From Holtermannia corniformis (taxonomy: Eukaryota; Basidiomycota; Tremellomycetes; Holtermanniales), in NCBI GenBank assembly GCA_001599935.1, contig BCIJ01000037.1:101508-165507 (forward strand): a stretch of 64,000 bases of DNA, read 5' to 3'. Positions 11,907 to 22,653 of this stretch are shown one piece after another. The notes below the pieces were generated by a model, which saw only the letters and a program-made list of their open reading frames with translations, did no database searches and was not told the DNA's origin. Positions within the stretch are counted from its first letter, which is position 1. Each line of letters starts with the position of its first letter. The translations under genes were made by a program, and so were the position numbers.

Positions 11907-13077
11907 ATGACCCAAACTATCGACACCATCCCCGCCAAGGACCTCGCGCTCGCCAGATCGGTCGTGCGCCCAAACTTGATCAAGGAGCGCATGCTCAACA
12001 ACCAAATTGCCCATTCACTCGGTTTGCGCATCTGCTTCTCCAATGAGATCGTACTCCTTGCTGCAAAGAGCGGCTTTAGCAGCCTGCTCATGAATCTCGA
12101 GCACTCTGCGACCGGTCTTGAAACGGTGCAGATGATTTCCACGTCATGCATGAATGTCGGGTAAGTGGTTTCAGCCTGTGTATAAGGAGCGTTTGCTGAC
12201 TGCTTGCGCCAGCATCACGCCTCTGGTGGTTGTTCCGTCGAATACTCCGGAATGGATCTCGAGAAGCTTGGACAGTGGCGCCCAATGCGTGGTGGTGAGT
12301 GCGCTTGATCCTGTATGAAGCTTTCTGACTTGGGCAGGTTCCACATGTCGACACTGCAGAGCAAGCTCGGGCAACGGTCGGCGCCGCCAAGTATCGACCG
12401 ATCGGCCATCGTTCGATGACCTCGTTGAACGCCCTCACGCAGTACGCCACCGGCATCGACTTCCGTGCCGTCGCACAAGTTTCAAATGACGCCGTGCTCA
12501 TCATGCCGATGATTGAGAGTGTCGAGGGCTTGAGAAATGTCGAGTAGGTCCTAATACAGTTGAATAGTCAGCTGCTGACTGTTTTAGGGAGATCGCCGCG
12601 GTTGAGGGGATCGATGTCCTGTTGCTCGGCTGCGGTGACCTGTGCATGGAGTATGTTGACCGGAATTGTTGCGCGACAGCACAGGTCACTGACATGCCCG
12701 TAGGCTTGACATCCCTGGGCAGTATGACAGCAAGGTTTTCCGAGACGCCGTTGCCAAGGTTGCTGCAGCCGCAGACGCTGCGTCCACCAAGCGTGGCTCA
12801 CCCGTTTTTGTGGGATTAGGCGGTTGCGAATTCCAACCGGATGTTATCGAGGAGCTTGTTCAGCAGTACCCTTGCATCAGGTAAGTCAGGCGGTGTTTCT
12901 TGAAGAGCGAGACTGATGGTCGACAGATATGTCATGTCGGGTCGTGATATCGTTTTGCTCTTCCAAGGCATGCAAGCCCTCGGCAAGAAGATGGAAGGCT
13001 ACAGCGAGAGCCTGACGAAGAAGGCTGCCAACGGTCACGCGAACGGACACGTCGAGGTCGTTGAGGAGAGTGCTTGA
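11907..13077 (+). CDS. HpcH/HpaI-family aldolase (class II, pyruvate/2-oxo acid type)
   Basis: Six exons give a TIM-barrel protein of the HpcH/HpaI aldolase family. Matching segments are NQIAHSLGLRICFSNEIVLL, FSSLLMNLEHSATGLETVQM, a substrate-binding stretch GAQCVVVPHVDTAEQARAT, KYRPIGHRSM, and the metal-binding segment VLIMPMIESVEGLRN with its glutamate. Then come GIDVLLLGCGDLCMELDIPG and SPVFVGLGGCEF. In the family these enzymes cleave 4-hydroxy-2-oxo acids or malyl-type substrates to pyruvate/oxo acid plus an aldehyde, using a divalent metal. The C-terminus is a short NGHANGHVEVVEESA tail with no SKL-type peroxisomal signal. It is divergent to the transporter and tail-to-tail with the lyase-like gene. 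The exact substrate is not predictable. Confidence 0.88.
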
Positions 13078-14006
13078 GGCTCACTCTTGTGTTGACGATT
13101 CTCTCGAGTGATGTACTGGAGTTGGTATTCCATCGGCTGGACCTACATATGAACAATCATCTTCGAGACGAGGTCATCGTTCCCAGTTCGTTGGTGAAGT
13201 GTCTGAATGGGGAAGGACGGCCTAGGGACACCTCAAGTATTGGATTGGAGGAGTTCGCTCTCATTTGCTTATGGTGCTATCTGTAACGATACGCAGGCCT
13301 TGGCAACAGCGCTGATCGGCTCGGCGAGCGAAAATGGTGTGTCGCCGTGATTTTTTGAGCAAGGGCGCGAATGCCTTTGAGAAGTGCGCCATGGCTTGGA
13401 GCATAGGAATTCGCCGATCTGTCAGCTACGTAAGTGGTTCATAGACTATGGACAACTGACGACTAGACACTAGACACCAACCGCTTAACCCCTCTGAACA
13501 CCAGAACAACAGAACAAACGAAGTCCTAACCCTCACACTCGAGTCATATGTGAGGGTTTACGGGCTGCGGTCTTTCGGAGTTGTGCAGTGTACAGTGTGC
13601 AGGAGGGGTTAAGGCAAGTGTAAAGCACGGCTGCTGTCCATACATGCAGCCTTAGCCTTCCACAATGTAACACGACCATAGTCGTGACACGTCCTTGACT
13701 CTTGAGCGCTTCGCGCTCTTTCACAGCTCCAGCTGAATTTGCTTTACTCGCTTTTGCATTGTCCTCACGGCAGCGACAGAGATACTCATGGTTTGCCGAC
13801 TTCGCCCACCATATGTAGCTTCTAGAACTGCCTGTACGGCCCATCCGTTAAACCAGGCACTGTAATTCTTTCAAATTTATCCATACTGGTAGAGGCAGGA
13901 AGTATCTCTGCAGCGTATTGTGCTTCGAATTGGATGCCATCTGAAGAGCTGCTCATATATCGGACTGGCGCATCGTACAGGCGGGATCACAGCTTGCATT
14001 CGCGCG
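13078..14006. other. convergent intergenic region rich in hairpins
   Basis: 929 nt lie between the stop codons of two convergent genes and no coding frame is supported. Perfect inverted repeats occur: 13484-13494 with 13603-13613 (11 bp), 13528-13537 with 13549-13558 (10 bp), and GAGCGC-TTC-GCGCTC at 13704-13718. They may form terminator structures or a small decayed element. Confidence 0.5.
13484..13613. repeat. nested inverted repeats (possible MITE-like remnant)
   Basis: The outer arms CTTAACCCCTC and GAGGGGTTAAG are perfect complements 108 nt apart. An inner stem AACCCTCACA / TGTGAGGGTT with an 11-nt loop sits between them. No clear target-site duplication flanks the outer arms, so the mobile-element reading is weak. 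Confidence 0.4.
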
Positions 14007-15724
14007 TCATCTATATTCAAGTGCACCGACAGTCGCGTCCGCCAAATCGCCGCCTTGCCAATCCTTGGTGAAGACCTCCAGCCCAAGCTGCTTCCCTGGG
14101 GCCTGGATGTGCGACTTATACCCGTCAAGACCCGTTGATGCAATCGCTTCGAGCGCGGGATAGCTGCCGACTGCGTGCGAGTACAAGCCTGCAAAGGGAA
14201 GAAACTGCCAGGTGTAGCCTAGCTTGCCGAGCTTGGGTGTGAAGTCGGCCAGTGTGGCGCCTGAGCTCGAATCAGTAAACGAAATGTGAAAGGACAACAG
14301 ACACTGACTGTCTCCCGGTACATCGCCCGCCAGATTGTAGCCGAGCCACTTGCCCGGTATAGCTGTGAGAACCTCTTTGGCGAATTTCTCGAGGTCCGGG
14401 ACGACGGTCGCCGGTGTCCGAGTCCAGAGCATGTCCGCGTACGGCGCACAGGCGATCGCGCGTGAGATAGCGGCGTCAATGTTGCCGCGGTAACGGTACC
14501 ACCCGCTCTTGTTCCTTGCTGCCTCGGCATCCCAGTGAAAGTCGGGACCGAGCAGCTTGCGTGCGACGAGGGTGGCATCAGAGACGTTGAGGCCGGCTGA
14601 CTTTGCTTGGAAGGCGCTCAATTGGTCTGCGGCTTGCGCTTGTACCGCTTCATCCAAGGTGCATAGGCGTGCCTGTTGGACCCAGTTGTCTTCATCGAGC
14701 GCCGAACCAGTCAGCGAGTCGATCGAGGCATCGACGCTACCAAGGATAAAGTCGCGGTCCCGTGGGTCGACTGTGGATGTGAGGTAGCCAGCCGTCTCTG
14801 CATCGGTACGATGGATGATCAAGCAATCTACACTGCAGAGGTGTCAGTATGTCGTGCGTGCGGGTCGTCTTGACACTGACCCCATGATGTCGAACTGCAT
14901 CTTGACAGCTTGTAGTCGCTGAATATGCTCACTCAGCGGGACCATGACACGGCCAGCCGTCTTGGCGCCAAACTTCTTTGTGCCACCAACCTGATCGTCG
15001 AGGTGAATGGCAGCTGCACCAGCCTCGACAAACAGCTTTGCCAGCTTCATCATCGCCGTTGGCCCGCCGTGACCCGTGTCGGCGTCGGCGATGAGCGGCA
15101 CGAGGTAATCTGTCGTTTTCGCTTTGTGAGCGAGATGTGAGGTCGAGGTGTAGAGCTTGTTGAGGCGGGTATGGAAGACTTAGGAGCGAAAGAGCTGGTC
15201 AACCTTGTTCGGGACCTGTTGCTCATCAGCTTGCACGAGTATACGTGGGCGGACGTACCGTATCATACGTGTAGTCGGCCATGTCGGCACCGAGCTCGTT
15301 GGTTGTCGTGTCGGTGATAGAGCACGCGCCACTGTGCCACTCAGCACGACCTTTTGCACAAGCTTCACTACCCACCCCGAGACGTAGATGGTGTCGTAAC
15401 CCGCCTGTGCCATGTTGTGCGATGTGACAACATCCGGTGCACCGACGGTGACGGAGCTAGTCCCGGCAGCGGCATGCTTTGCAAACACTTTGCGAAGCTT
15501 GGAACCCTGCACGGACGCCGGCCACTGCGTTGGAAAGGGGTCACGGAGGGCGGCGATGAGCTCGGGTGACCAGTTGCTACCATGGTCAGTGTCAAACAAC
15601 ATCAAACCGACACTTACCGAGCAAACTGAGCCTGTCCCTCCGCTTGCCATGACTTTGCAATGCTCTCCGCGTCGCTCCACGCAGAGCTTGGGTTCGAGCT
15701 GCCGTTTTGTGCAGGTATAGTCAT
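14007..15724 (-). pseudogene. isocitrate lyase-like protein with altered active site and in-frame stop
   Basis: Spliced exons align along most of a eukaryotic isocitrate lyase: [137 protein letters not shown]. Two departures matter. The catalytic motif, KKCGH in active enzymes, reads KKFGA (14964-14978), so the catalytic Cys and the His are both lost. A TAA codon interrupts the frame at 15180-15182, exactly where family members carry Gln (LF-x-x-Q-LFHDR). No frameshift or splice option was found that removes it. The copy is therefore a pseudogene, a sequencing error, or a read-through product of changed function. Start ATG 15722-15724; introns are short. Confidence 0.72.
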
Positions 15725-16201
15725 GATCAGTGTGAGTCGTCAATGTCTGTCAGCAGTTCATAGCACATGAGTCAGTACTTGACGTCTTTAGCCAGAGGCA
15801 ATCTCCGACAGAGGCGGCCCCGTCCGCCTGAGCGCCTTGCGGCCGTGCAGAGGCTTCAGGTACCGGTAGCTGTCAGCTGAGACGTGGAGACTGCCGCCTG
15901 AGGGCAGAGCATGGGCACCGAGTCAGTCACCGCCCTTGAGCCATGTCCATCGCTGTGACCAGTGCTCGACGACGGTCGTCAGGTTCGGCTGTTGCTAGCG
16001 TCGGGTCCGAACGTCTAACGCGACGTCTGTGCGCAAGCACGTGAAAATGCGATCAACAGTTGGTTGAGAAGCCACCATGGACGTGCTTCTCGTCAGTGGG
16101 CGTGTTCTATCCAGCTCGATCTGCTTTTGGCAGTTCTCGCGGTCGCAGCAAAGATGGGCAAGCTCTTGAGAGGGTCCAATCAAGCCAGCTAGATCACCGC
16201 C
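15725..16201. other. divergent promoter region of the lyase-like gene and REV3
   Basis: 477 nt between divergent start codons. It contains the palindrome at 15813-15828, about 90 nt from the lyase-like ATG. Nothing else was recognised. Confidence 0.5.
15813..15828. promoter_or_regulatory. second copy of the GGCGG-N6-CCGCC palindrome
   Basis: It reads GGCGG CCCCGT CCGCC and is followed by TG, so it matches the site at 11788-11803 over 18 nt with one difference (A/T in the spacer). Such a match in two promoters of one gene group suggests a common regulator. Confidence 0.6.
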
Positions 16202-19200
16202 ATGTCCAACTCGCAGGATGATCCCGGTAGTGAGTCGTCGTTGCCACTGATCCCAGGCCATGCAGCTCATCTCGATAAAGTCCCTTCGGCCGCTCTGCGC
16301 ATTCGGATCACTCACATCACGAGCACCCAAGCCGCACCCCTCCCATCCCTTGCGGCGGCCTATCGCCCGCCACAATCATCAGCGACTTCATTCCCACCCG
16401 GCACGCTCCCCGACACCCTACCCGTCTTGCGAATCTTTGGCTCAACCCCGTCGTTGCAAAAGATCTGCGCAAATGTCCACTTGTGCTTCCCATACTTCTA
16501 CGTTCCGTTCCCAATGGACACGGGTGGTGACGACCCGCTGTCGCCCGAGAATGTCAACAAGGTTGCATTCCGGTTCGGCAGAGGTCTCAACCACGCCATA
16601 TGCCTCGCAATGCGTCAAGATCCGTTCTCGGCCGCCAACGCAGCCAAGTTTGGAGGTTCCGTTAACCCGCGACATCTCCACGTCGTGTCCGTCTCGATCG
16701 TCAAGGGCGTACCCTTCTATGGCTATCATCTCGGATATCAGTACTACCTCAAGGTTTCTCTCGTCAACCCAAGTAGGATCTATGTCGCAATGGAACAGCT
16801 CAGAAAGCCGGTTGTTCTGGGCAGGATCTGGCAGCCTCACGAAGCGCATCTGAACCACGTTCTGCAATTCATGGCCGATTTCGATCTCTATGGGTGTGGT
16901 TGGCTCGACGTCGAGACGGGCAAGTTCAGAGATCCTTTGCCAGGTGAGTCCGAGTAACATGTCTCAGATCGTCCCTGACTGTCGCAGAGGGCGACCCTTA
17001 CGACGAGCCGAACGTGACCGACGACGCCAACCTGCACACCTTTGACACGCTCAGCACTCCGTCATCAATGCGCTACATCTCGACCATCTCGCCACCAAAA
17101 GACACTTACTCTCCTCTCGAGATTGACATCCTGCCAAACCACATCATCAACCGGCGACGTCTTCAGCCTCGTCACCTACACCACGACTTTGTCGAGCTGC
17201 TTCAACAGCCTCTAGACCCTTATGAGAAGCTGGTGAGAGCCGTGAAAGAATTGTGGGAAGACGAGAAGCGACGTCGAGTGATGCGCGGGCTTGGTTCGGG
17301 TGAAGAAGGCATGATGCCGTCAGAGCATCAAGTGAGAACCCCGGCTGAGCTGGGTTACCTCACGGGAGACGAGGGGGAGAACCGTGGTGGTAATTGGCAA
17401 GCTTCCGGCGAGCTATGGGAGGAGCTCGAAACGCGCATGGTGGACGAGCGCAAGAAGCTGGGCGGGCAATGGGATTTCGAAGGGTTCGCAAAGGCTGCTA
17501 GAGAGGGAAAGGGCGGTCACTACCGCAAGTACGAGAAGGTGGGTTTGAGCTTCCTCAGACTAGCGCTTATGCCTATAAGTGGATCATGACCACGTTCGAG
17601 GCGGTTGGTGCGCACTGGCCAGTGTTGCAAGGTGAAAGGCACCCTTCGCAGAAGTACACCAGCGCACGGGCGTCGTCAGTATCTGGAGCGTCTTCACCTG
17701 CAAAGCCATCGCCTCGCTCTGGTCGAGATACTTCACCGATCAAGCCCGATCCCGATACGTTTGGTGACTACGAGCTCAACCCATTTGAAGTCTACTCGCA
17801 GCAACAGCGCGCGGCGGACGGCAGCTACTCGCAACAACTGGCATCGGCCGATGTCGACGTCAAAGCCGTGGCCAAGACGGAGGTGGACGATCGTGGCGAG
17901 CCAGTCCTCTGTAGCACAGATGATGCCGAGGATCAGCAGCCACTTGCAGAGGCGCCGGCCACCATGGAGGACGAGGAAGAGGCATACTGGGACGAGATGG
18001 GCGCTGAGGAACACTTTCAAAACTTGGCGTTGAGTCAGATCCAGCGCAATCACTTTTCGTCCAATAAGCGAACGAATGTGACGCCGGGGAAGATGTCGCC
18101 GAGATCCTTGATGGAGCATGCTGGGCTCGGAGACGTAGAGTACGTGCATGTCTCACCGAGCAGAATCACCTGACCAAAGCCAGCTCGCTGGGAAGACTGT
18201 CATCCGCCCCCAGCAGTCCTCAAAGCAGCAACCCTTTCCTCCCACCGCAAGCTCGGACGCCGACCAAAAACAGGTTCACCAGCCAAGGATCTCCGTTCAA
18301 TACACCGCGTTCACGCGGACTTAATCATTTCTCTCTGCCCCGCCCGACTGTGATTTCGCCTCTCAAGACGCCGACCAAGCCTTCCAGGTTGAGAGAGAAT
18401 ACTATCATGCTACACCCGGGCAAACGCAGCATCGCCCCCGCGTCACCTCCTAGATCGTCACCTGAGTCACTGGCGCCAACCAAGCTCCCGGACTCACCGT
18501 CAAAGGGTCCCCGCAAGCGCGACTATGGGGAGGCCACCGTGGAGCCGATGACGCCGTCCTTGCTGCCGCTGCAGGCGAACGGTAAGCGTGCAAGGCCAAT
18601 GCTTGATCCTCCTTTGATCGCCTCTGTCCCCGAGAACGTTTGGACTCCTACTGTGCTAGACACGCCGCGATACAGTCCAACCTTGGTCGATTCCGGACGC
18701 TTGCCGTTTCACGAGGCCGTCAATGGAGCGACGCCAACCCAGGCCACAGCAACACGACCTCGGAAACGCGTACGCATGGCAACACCACCGAGCGAGGCAC
18801 AGCAGTCTTCCGCTGAGACGACCGAAGTCTCTACCGACCCGGAGATGATGAAAGCGGGCTCAGACGCAGATGCGTCTTCAAATGATTTGCCGAGGCGTTC
18901 CAAGGTTGCTTGGACGTACCACCTGCCTGCCCCGCCGGCATCAGACGTCAATCAACCTCTTGAACCTCTGGGATTGGAAACAATGTTCTACCGCAAGCCA
19001 TTCTACTCGGAACCGGCCGATGTCTCGTCATTGCCCAAGATCTTTGCGGGGCGTCAATTCTTGCTCAAAGGTGACACTGCAGCGGATCTCGATGAATTCG
19101 AACACTACACCCCGCCAGAAGACGTTGCAATGCAACGCCTGCTATACAAGCGTTCACATGTATGGGAGTACGCGGAACCGCCGCCTCGGCGAAGCGCTGT

Positions 19201-22200
19201 TGCGACAGACATTGATGCAGAAGATCGTGGTGCAAACGTCGAAAGTGCGTCTTGACATGACGTGCCTGAATGTACTCACTCTTTGTAGGGCTTGCCAAAA
19301 TTTCGGCGGCATCTCAGGTGGGCACCGCATGTCCACTCTCACCTATCCTGACCCACCGCAGCTAGACGCACCGACGCAGAAGAGCAAGTACGGATTCAAG
19401 TTTTCTCAAAAAAAGAAGACCAAGGCGTCTCAGAGGCAACACCAGAACATGTCTGTACTTGCTCTGGAAGTATTTGGTAAGCCGATGTTGTGTATCTGCT
19501 GCAAGGTGCTCACTCCGCAGCTCCGTCCCGAGAGCATCTTCTGCCCGATCCAGACAAAGACGCCATTGCGGCAGTCTTCTACTGCTATCAAAACGAGGAC
19601 GCTTCTCTCGAGGACACCACAACTCATACCGGATACCACGCCGGTTACCTCGTCATCGCCGATCACCGAACCGACGCTCATCGCGCCAAGCTGGACGGCA
19701 TACCGTGCCACTATGTTGATTCAGAGCTGGACTTGTTCAATTGGGTCGTGGACATCGTCAAGGCTTGGGATCCTGACGTGCTTTCCGGTTGGGAGATGCA
19801 CAATTCCTCTTGGGGCTATCTGGCATCCCGTGCCATAAGCGAATTCAGTATGTCTGAACCCTCGGCTCGCTGCATGGCTGACCGCTGCAGGCTACGACTT
19901 GTGCGATCTCATCTCACGGGTCCGCACCTCGACCAATGCTGGGCCTCGTAACAGCGTTTACGATGCCACTCACACGACCAACTTTAAGGTGTCAGGACGA
20001 CACGTCCTTAATATCTGGCGTATTCTTCGTTCCGAGGTGACGCTCACTTCGTACTCGTTCGAGAACATTGCGTTTCAGATCTTGAGGCAGCGGTAGGTCC
20101 ATGAAGTCGCAGATAAACACGCTGACGTTGCGCAGAGTCCCTCGAATCTCACCTCAGAGTCTGACGGCACTGTGGCGAAGCAAGAATCCTGAGCACACCA
20201 CACGCGTCATGCGTTATTACTTTCAGCGAGTGGTCATGTACATTGAGATGTTGGACGCTGCCGAAGTCGTTACCAAGAACGCGTGAGTCCATCAGATTCG
20301 GCGATTGTCAGCTGAACGCTACAAGCGAATTCGCTCGGGTATTCGGTGTCGATTTCGCCTCAGTGCTCACGCGCGGCTCGCAATACAAAGTCGAGTCCTT
20401 TATGATCAGGATTGCTAAGCCTGAGAGCTTTGTATTGGTTTCCCCGTCAAAGGCTCAAGTGAGCTGATCTCATCTGCCGAACTCGGCTCACTCGCCGCCA
20501 GGTTGGACTTCAAAACGCCCCCGATGCGATCCCCATGATTGCTGAACCTGAATCAAAGTACTACAGCCATCCTATAGTGGTGTTGGACTTTCAGAGTCTA
20601 TACCCCTCGGTGATGATCGCGTACAACCTCTGCTACTCGACATGCCTAGGTCGCGTCAAGCCCTTCAAGGGAACATGGAAGTTTGGCTTTGATGAACTAC
20701 GGTTGCCGCGAGGAACACTGGAGCTTCTCCGGCCTTATTTGACGGGTGAGTCATGCGCATCGGGGTGATGCCGCTGACCTAGCAGTAACTCCCAACGGGA
20801 TCGTCTTTGTGAAGCCAGCCGTGCGCAAGAGCCTACTTGCGAAGATGCTGGGGGAGATCCTGGACACGCGCGTTATGGTCAAGACCGCGATGAAGGGTGC
20901 TCGTGGAGACAAGGTGAGATCGGCGTTTTGTGAGAGATCTGACTGATATGACAGGCCTTGACGCAATTACTCAATGCTCGTCAGCTTGGTTTGAAGCTCA
21001 TGGCCGTATGTGCCTTGAGCATAGATGCTGTACCCTCTGACGGCTACAGAACGTAACTTATGGGTACACGAGCGCGACCTTTTCCGGTCGTATGCCGTGT
21101 ATCGAGATCGCCGACTCCATCGTGCAGACTGGCCGAGAAACTTTGATGAAGGTTCGTAAGCCGACTCACGGGACAGGGGTGACGCTCACCTTCGATTAGG
21201 CGCATGACCTAATCCACTCTCGTGAAGACTGGGGAGCCCAGGTGCGTATGTAGTCTGCCCGTCCGCGGGTCTAACGCTCCACAGGTCGTCTACGGCGATA
21301 CGGACTCGTTATTCTTGGCTTTGCCCGGCAAAACCAAGGAGCAGGCGTTCAAAATTGGCAATGACATTGCCGACACTGTCACTGCTTTAAATCCCAAACC
21401 AATCAAGCTCAAGTTTGAGAAAGTGCGCTGGCTCCTTGTGCGTGTCGGCAACTGACCTCCGTAGGTCTACATGGGATCCGTTCTAATGGCCAAAAAGCGC
21501 TATGTCGGCAACAAATTTGAGCACATTGACGACGTCAAGGGCTCGTTCGACGCCAAGGGCATTGAGACTGTTCGTCGCGATGGTTTCCCTGCGCAAGCCA
21601 AGCTTGAGGAGATTTGTCTCAAGTGCGTGCCAATGGCCTAACAGTACATCGGCTCATCGATCGCAGGCGACTCTTCAACACTCAGGATCTGTCCAAAGTG
21701 AAGGAACAGTGCTTGCAGGAGTGGGCCAAGATTCATCAAGGCAAGGTCTCGCTACAGGACTTCATCATTGCCAAAGAAGTTCGTCTAGGCTCGTACAGGT
21801 AAGTACACCGGTTGGCGTCGATTCCGCACCTTAACTGCAACAGCGAGAAGAGCGTTCCGCCGGCAGGTGTGATTGTGGCAACACGCCGTCTGGTGCAGGA
21901 CCCCCGCGACGAGGCGCAATACTCTGAGCGGGTGCCGTATCTCATCGCGGCGGGTGAAAGTCATCGGCTGGTCGACAAAGCTCGAACGCCAGAGGAGATG
22001 CTGGCAAATCGGTGGGTTGTCTTTTGCAAACTGATTCTGATTTAACCGCCGCAGATCGCTTCGCCTTGATGCTGAGTATTACATTCGCAAAGGACTTATC
22101 CCGTGTCTCTCGCGCATCTTCAACTTGATCGGAGCGGACGTGGAGAGCTGGTACAACGGCATGAGCCGAACATATCGCGTCAACAAATTCGAGATGAAGG

Positions 22201-22589
22201 CATCGAAGATTGGCAAAATCGACGGACATTTCAACAGCAGTCATTGTATGAACTGTGGCGCCAAGGCGGAAACAAGTGTGTTTATTTCAGACGGCTGGCT
22301 AGCGCTTATTCGTGCAGAGCTTTGCGTCGAGTGTACAGCAGAACCGGCGCACACGGCGCACAGCCTCATGTCGCGATATCACCTCGCCCAACGCCGACTC
22401 GTTGATACACAGCGTATCTGCGCTTCGTGCATGGAAAGCCCGGTTGCAGAGCCTGTGCTCTGCAACTCGATTGACTGTCCGGTCCTGTACGCACGAACCA
22501 AAGCAGAATGGGAAGCGGGTGATGCCAACGAGCTGCCGTCTCTCGTGGAGGATCTCGAGGTGAGCAGCACACAAGTGCAAGATTGGTGA
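16202..22589 (+). CDS. REV3: DNA polymerase zeta catalytic subunit (translesion synthesis)
   Basis: A long family-B polymerase gene with many short introns. The N-terminal Rev3 region (LRIFGSTPSLQKICANVHLC, FPYFYVPFP) is followed by a disordered Ser/Pro-rich part and then the weak exonuclease-like domain (HYVDSELDLFNWVVDIVKAW, GWEMHNSSWGYLASRAISEF). Polymerase motifs are clear: region II DFQSLYPSVMIAYN near 20586, LTQLLNARQLGLKLMANVTY, and region I VYGDTDSLFLA near 21284. The C-terminus carries both cysteine clusters: CMNCGAKAETSLCVEC (zinc, PCNA-related) and RICASC...LCNSIDC, the C-x2-C/C-x4-C 4Fe-4S site that holds Rev7/Pol31-type partners. The protein ends VSSTQVQDW, TGA at 22587-22589. 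It extends primers past DNA lesions and is mutagenic. Total length is near 1,900 residues, in the family range. Confidence 0.95.
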
Positions 22590-22653
22590 CGTGCGCATTG
22601 TATTTGTCTATAGACTCGGTTGTACATAAAGCTGTAGAATTACATGTAGCATA

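Noticed and set aside
13525..13533. CCTAACCCT, telomere-like
   Set aside because: Only one and a half units; it is the arm of a local hairpin and not an interstitial telomeric array.
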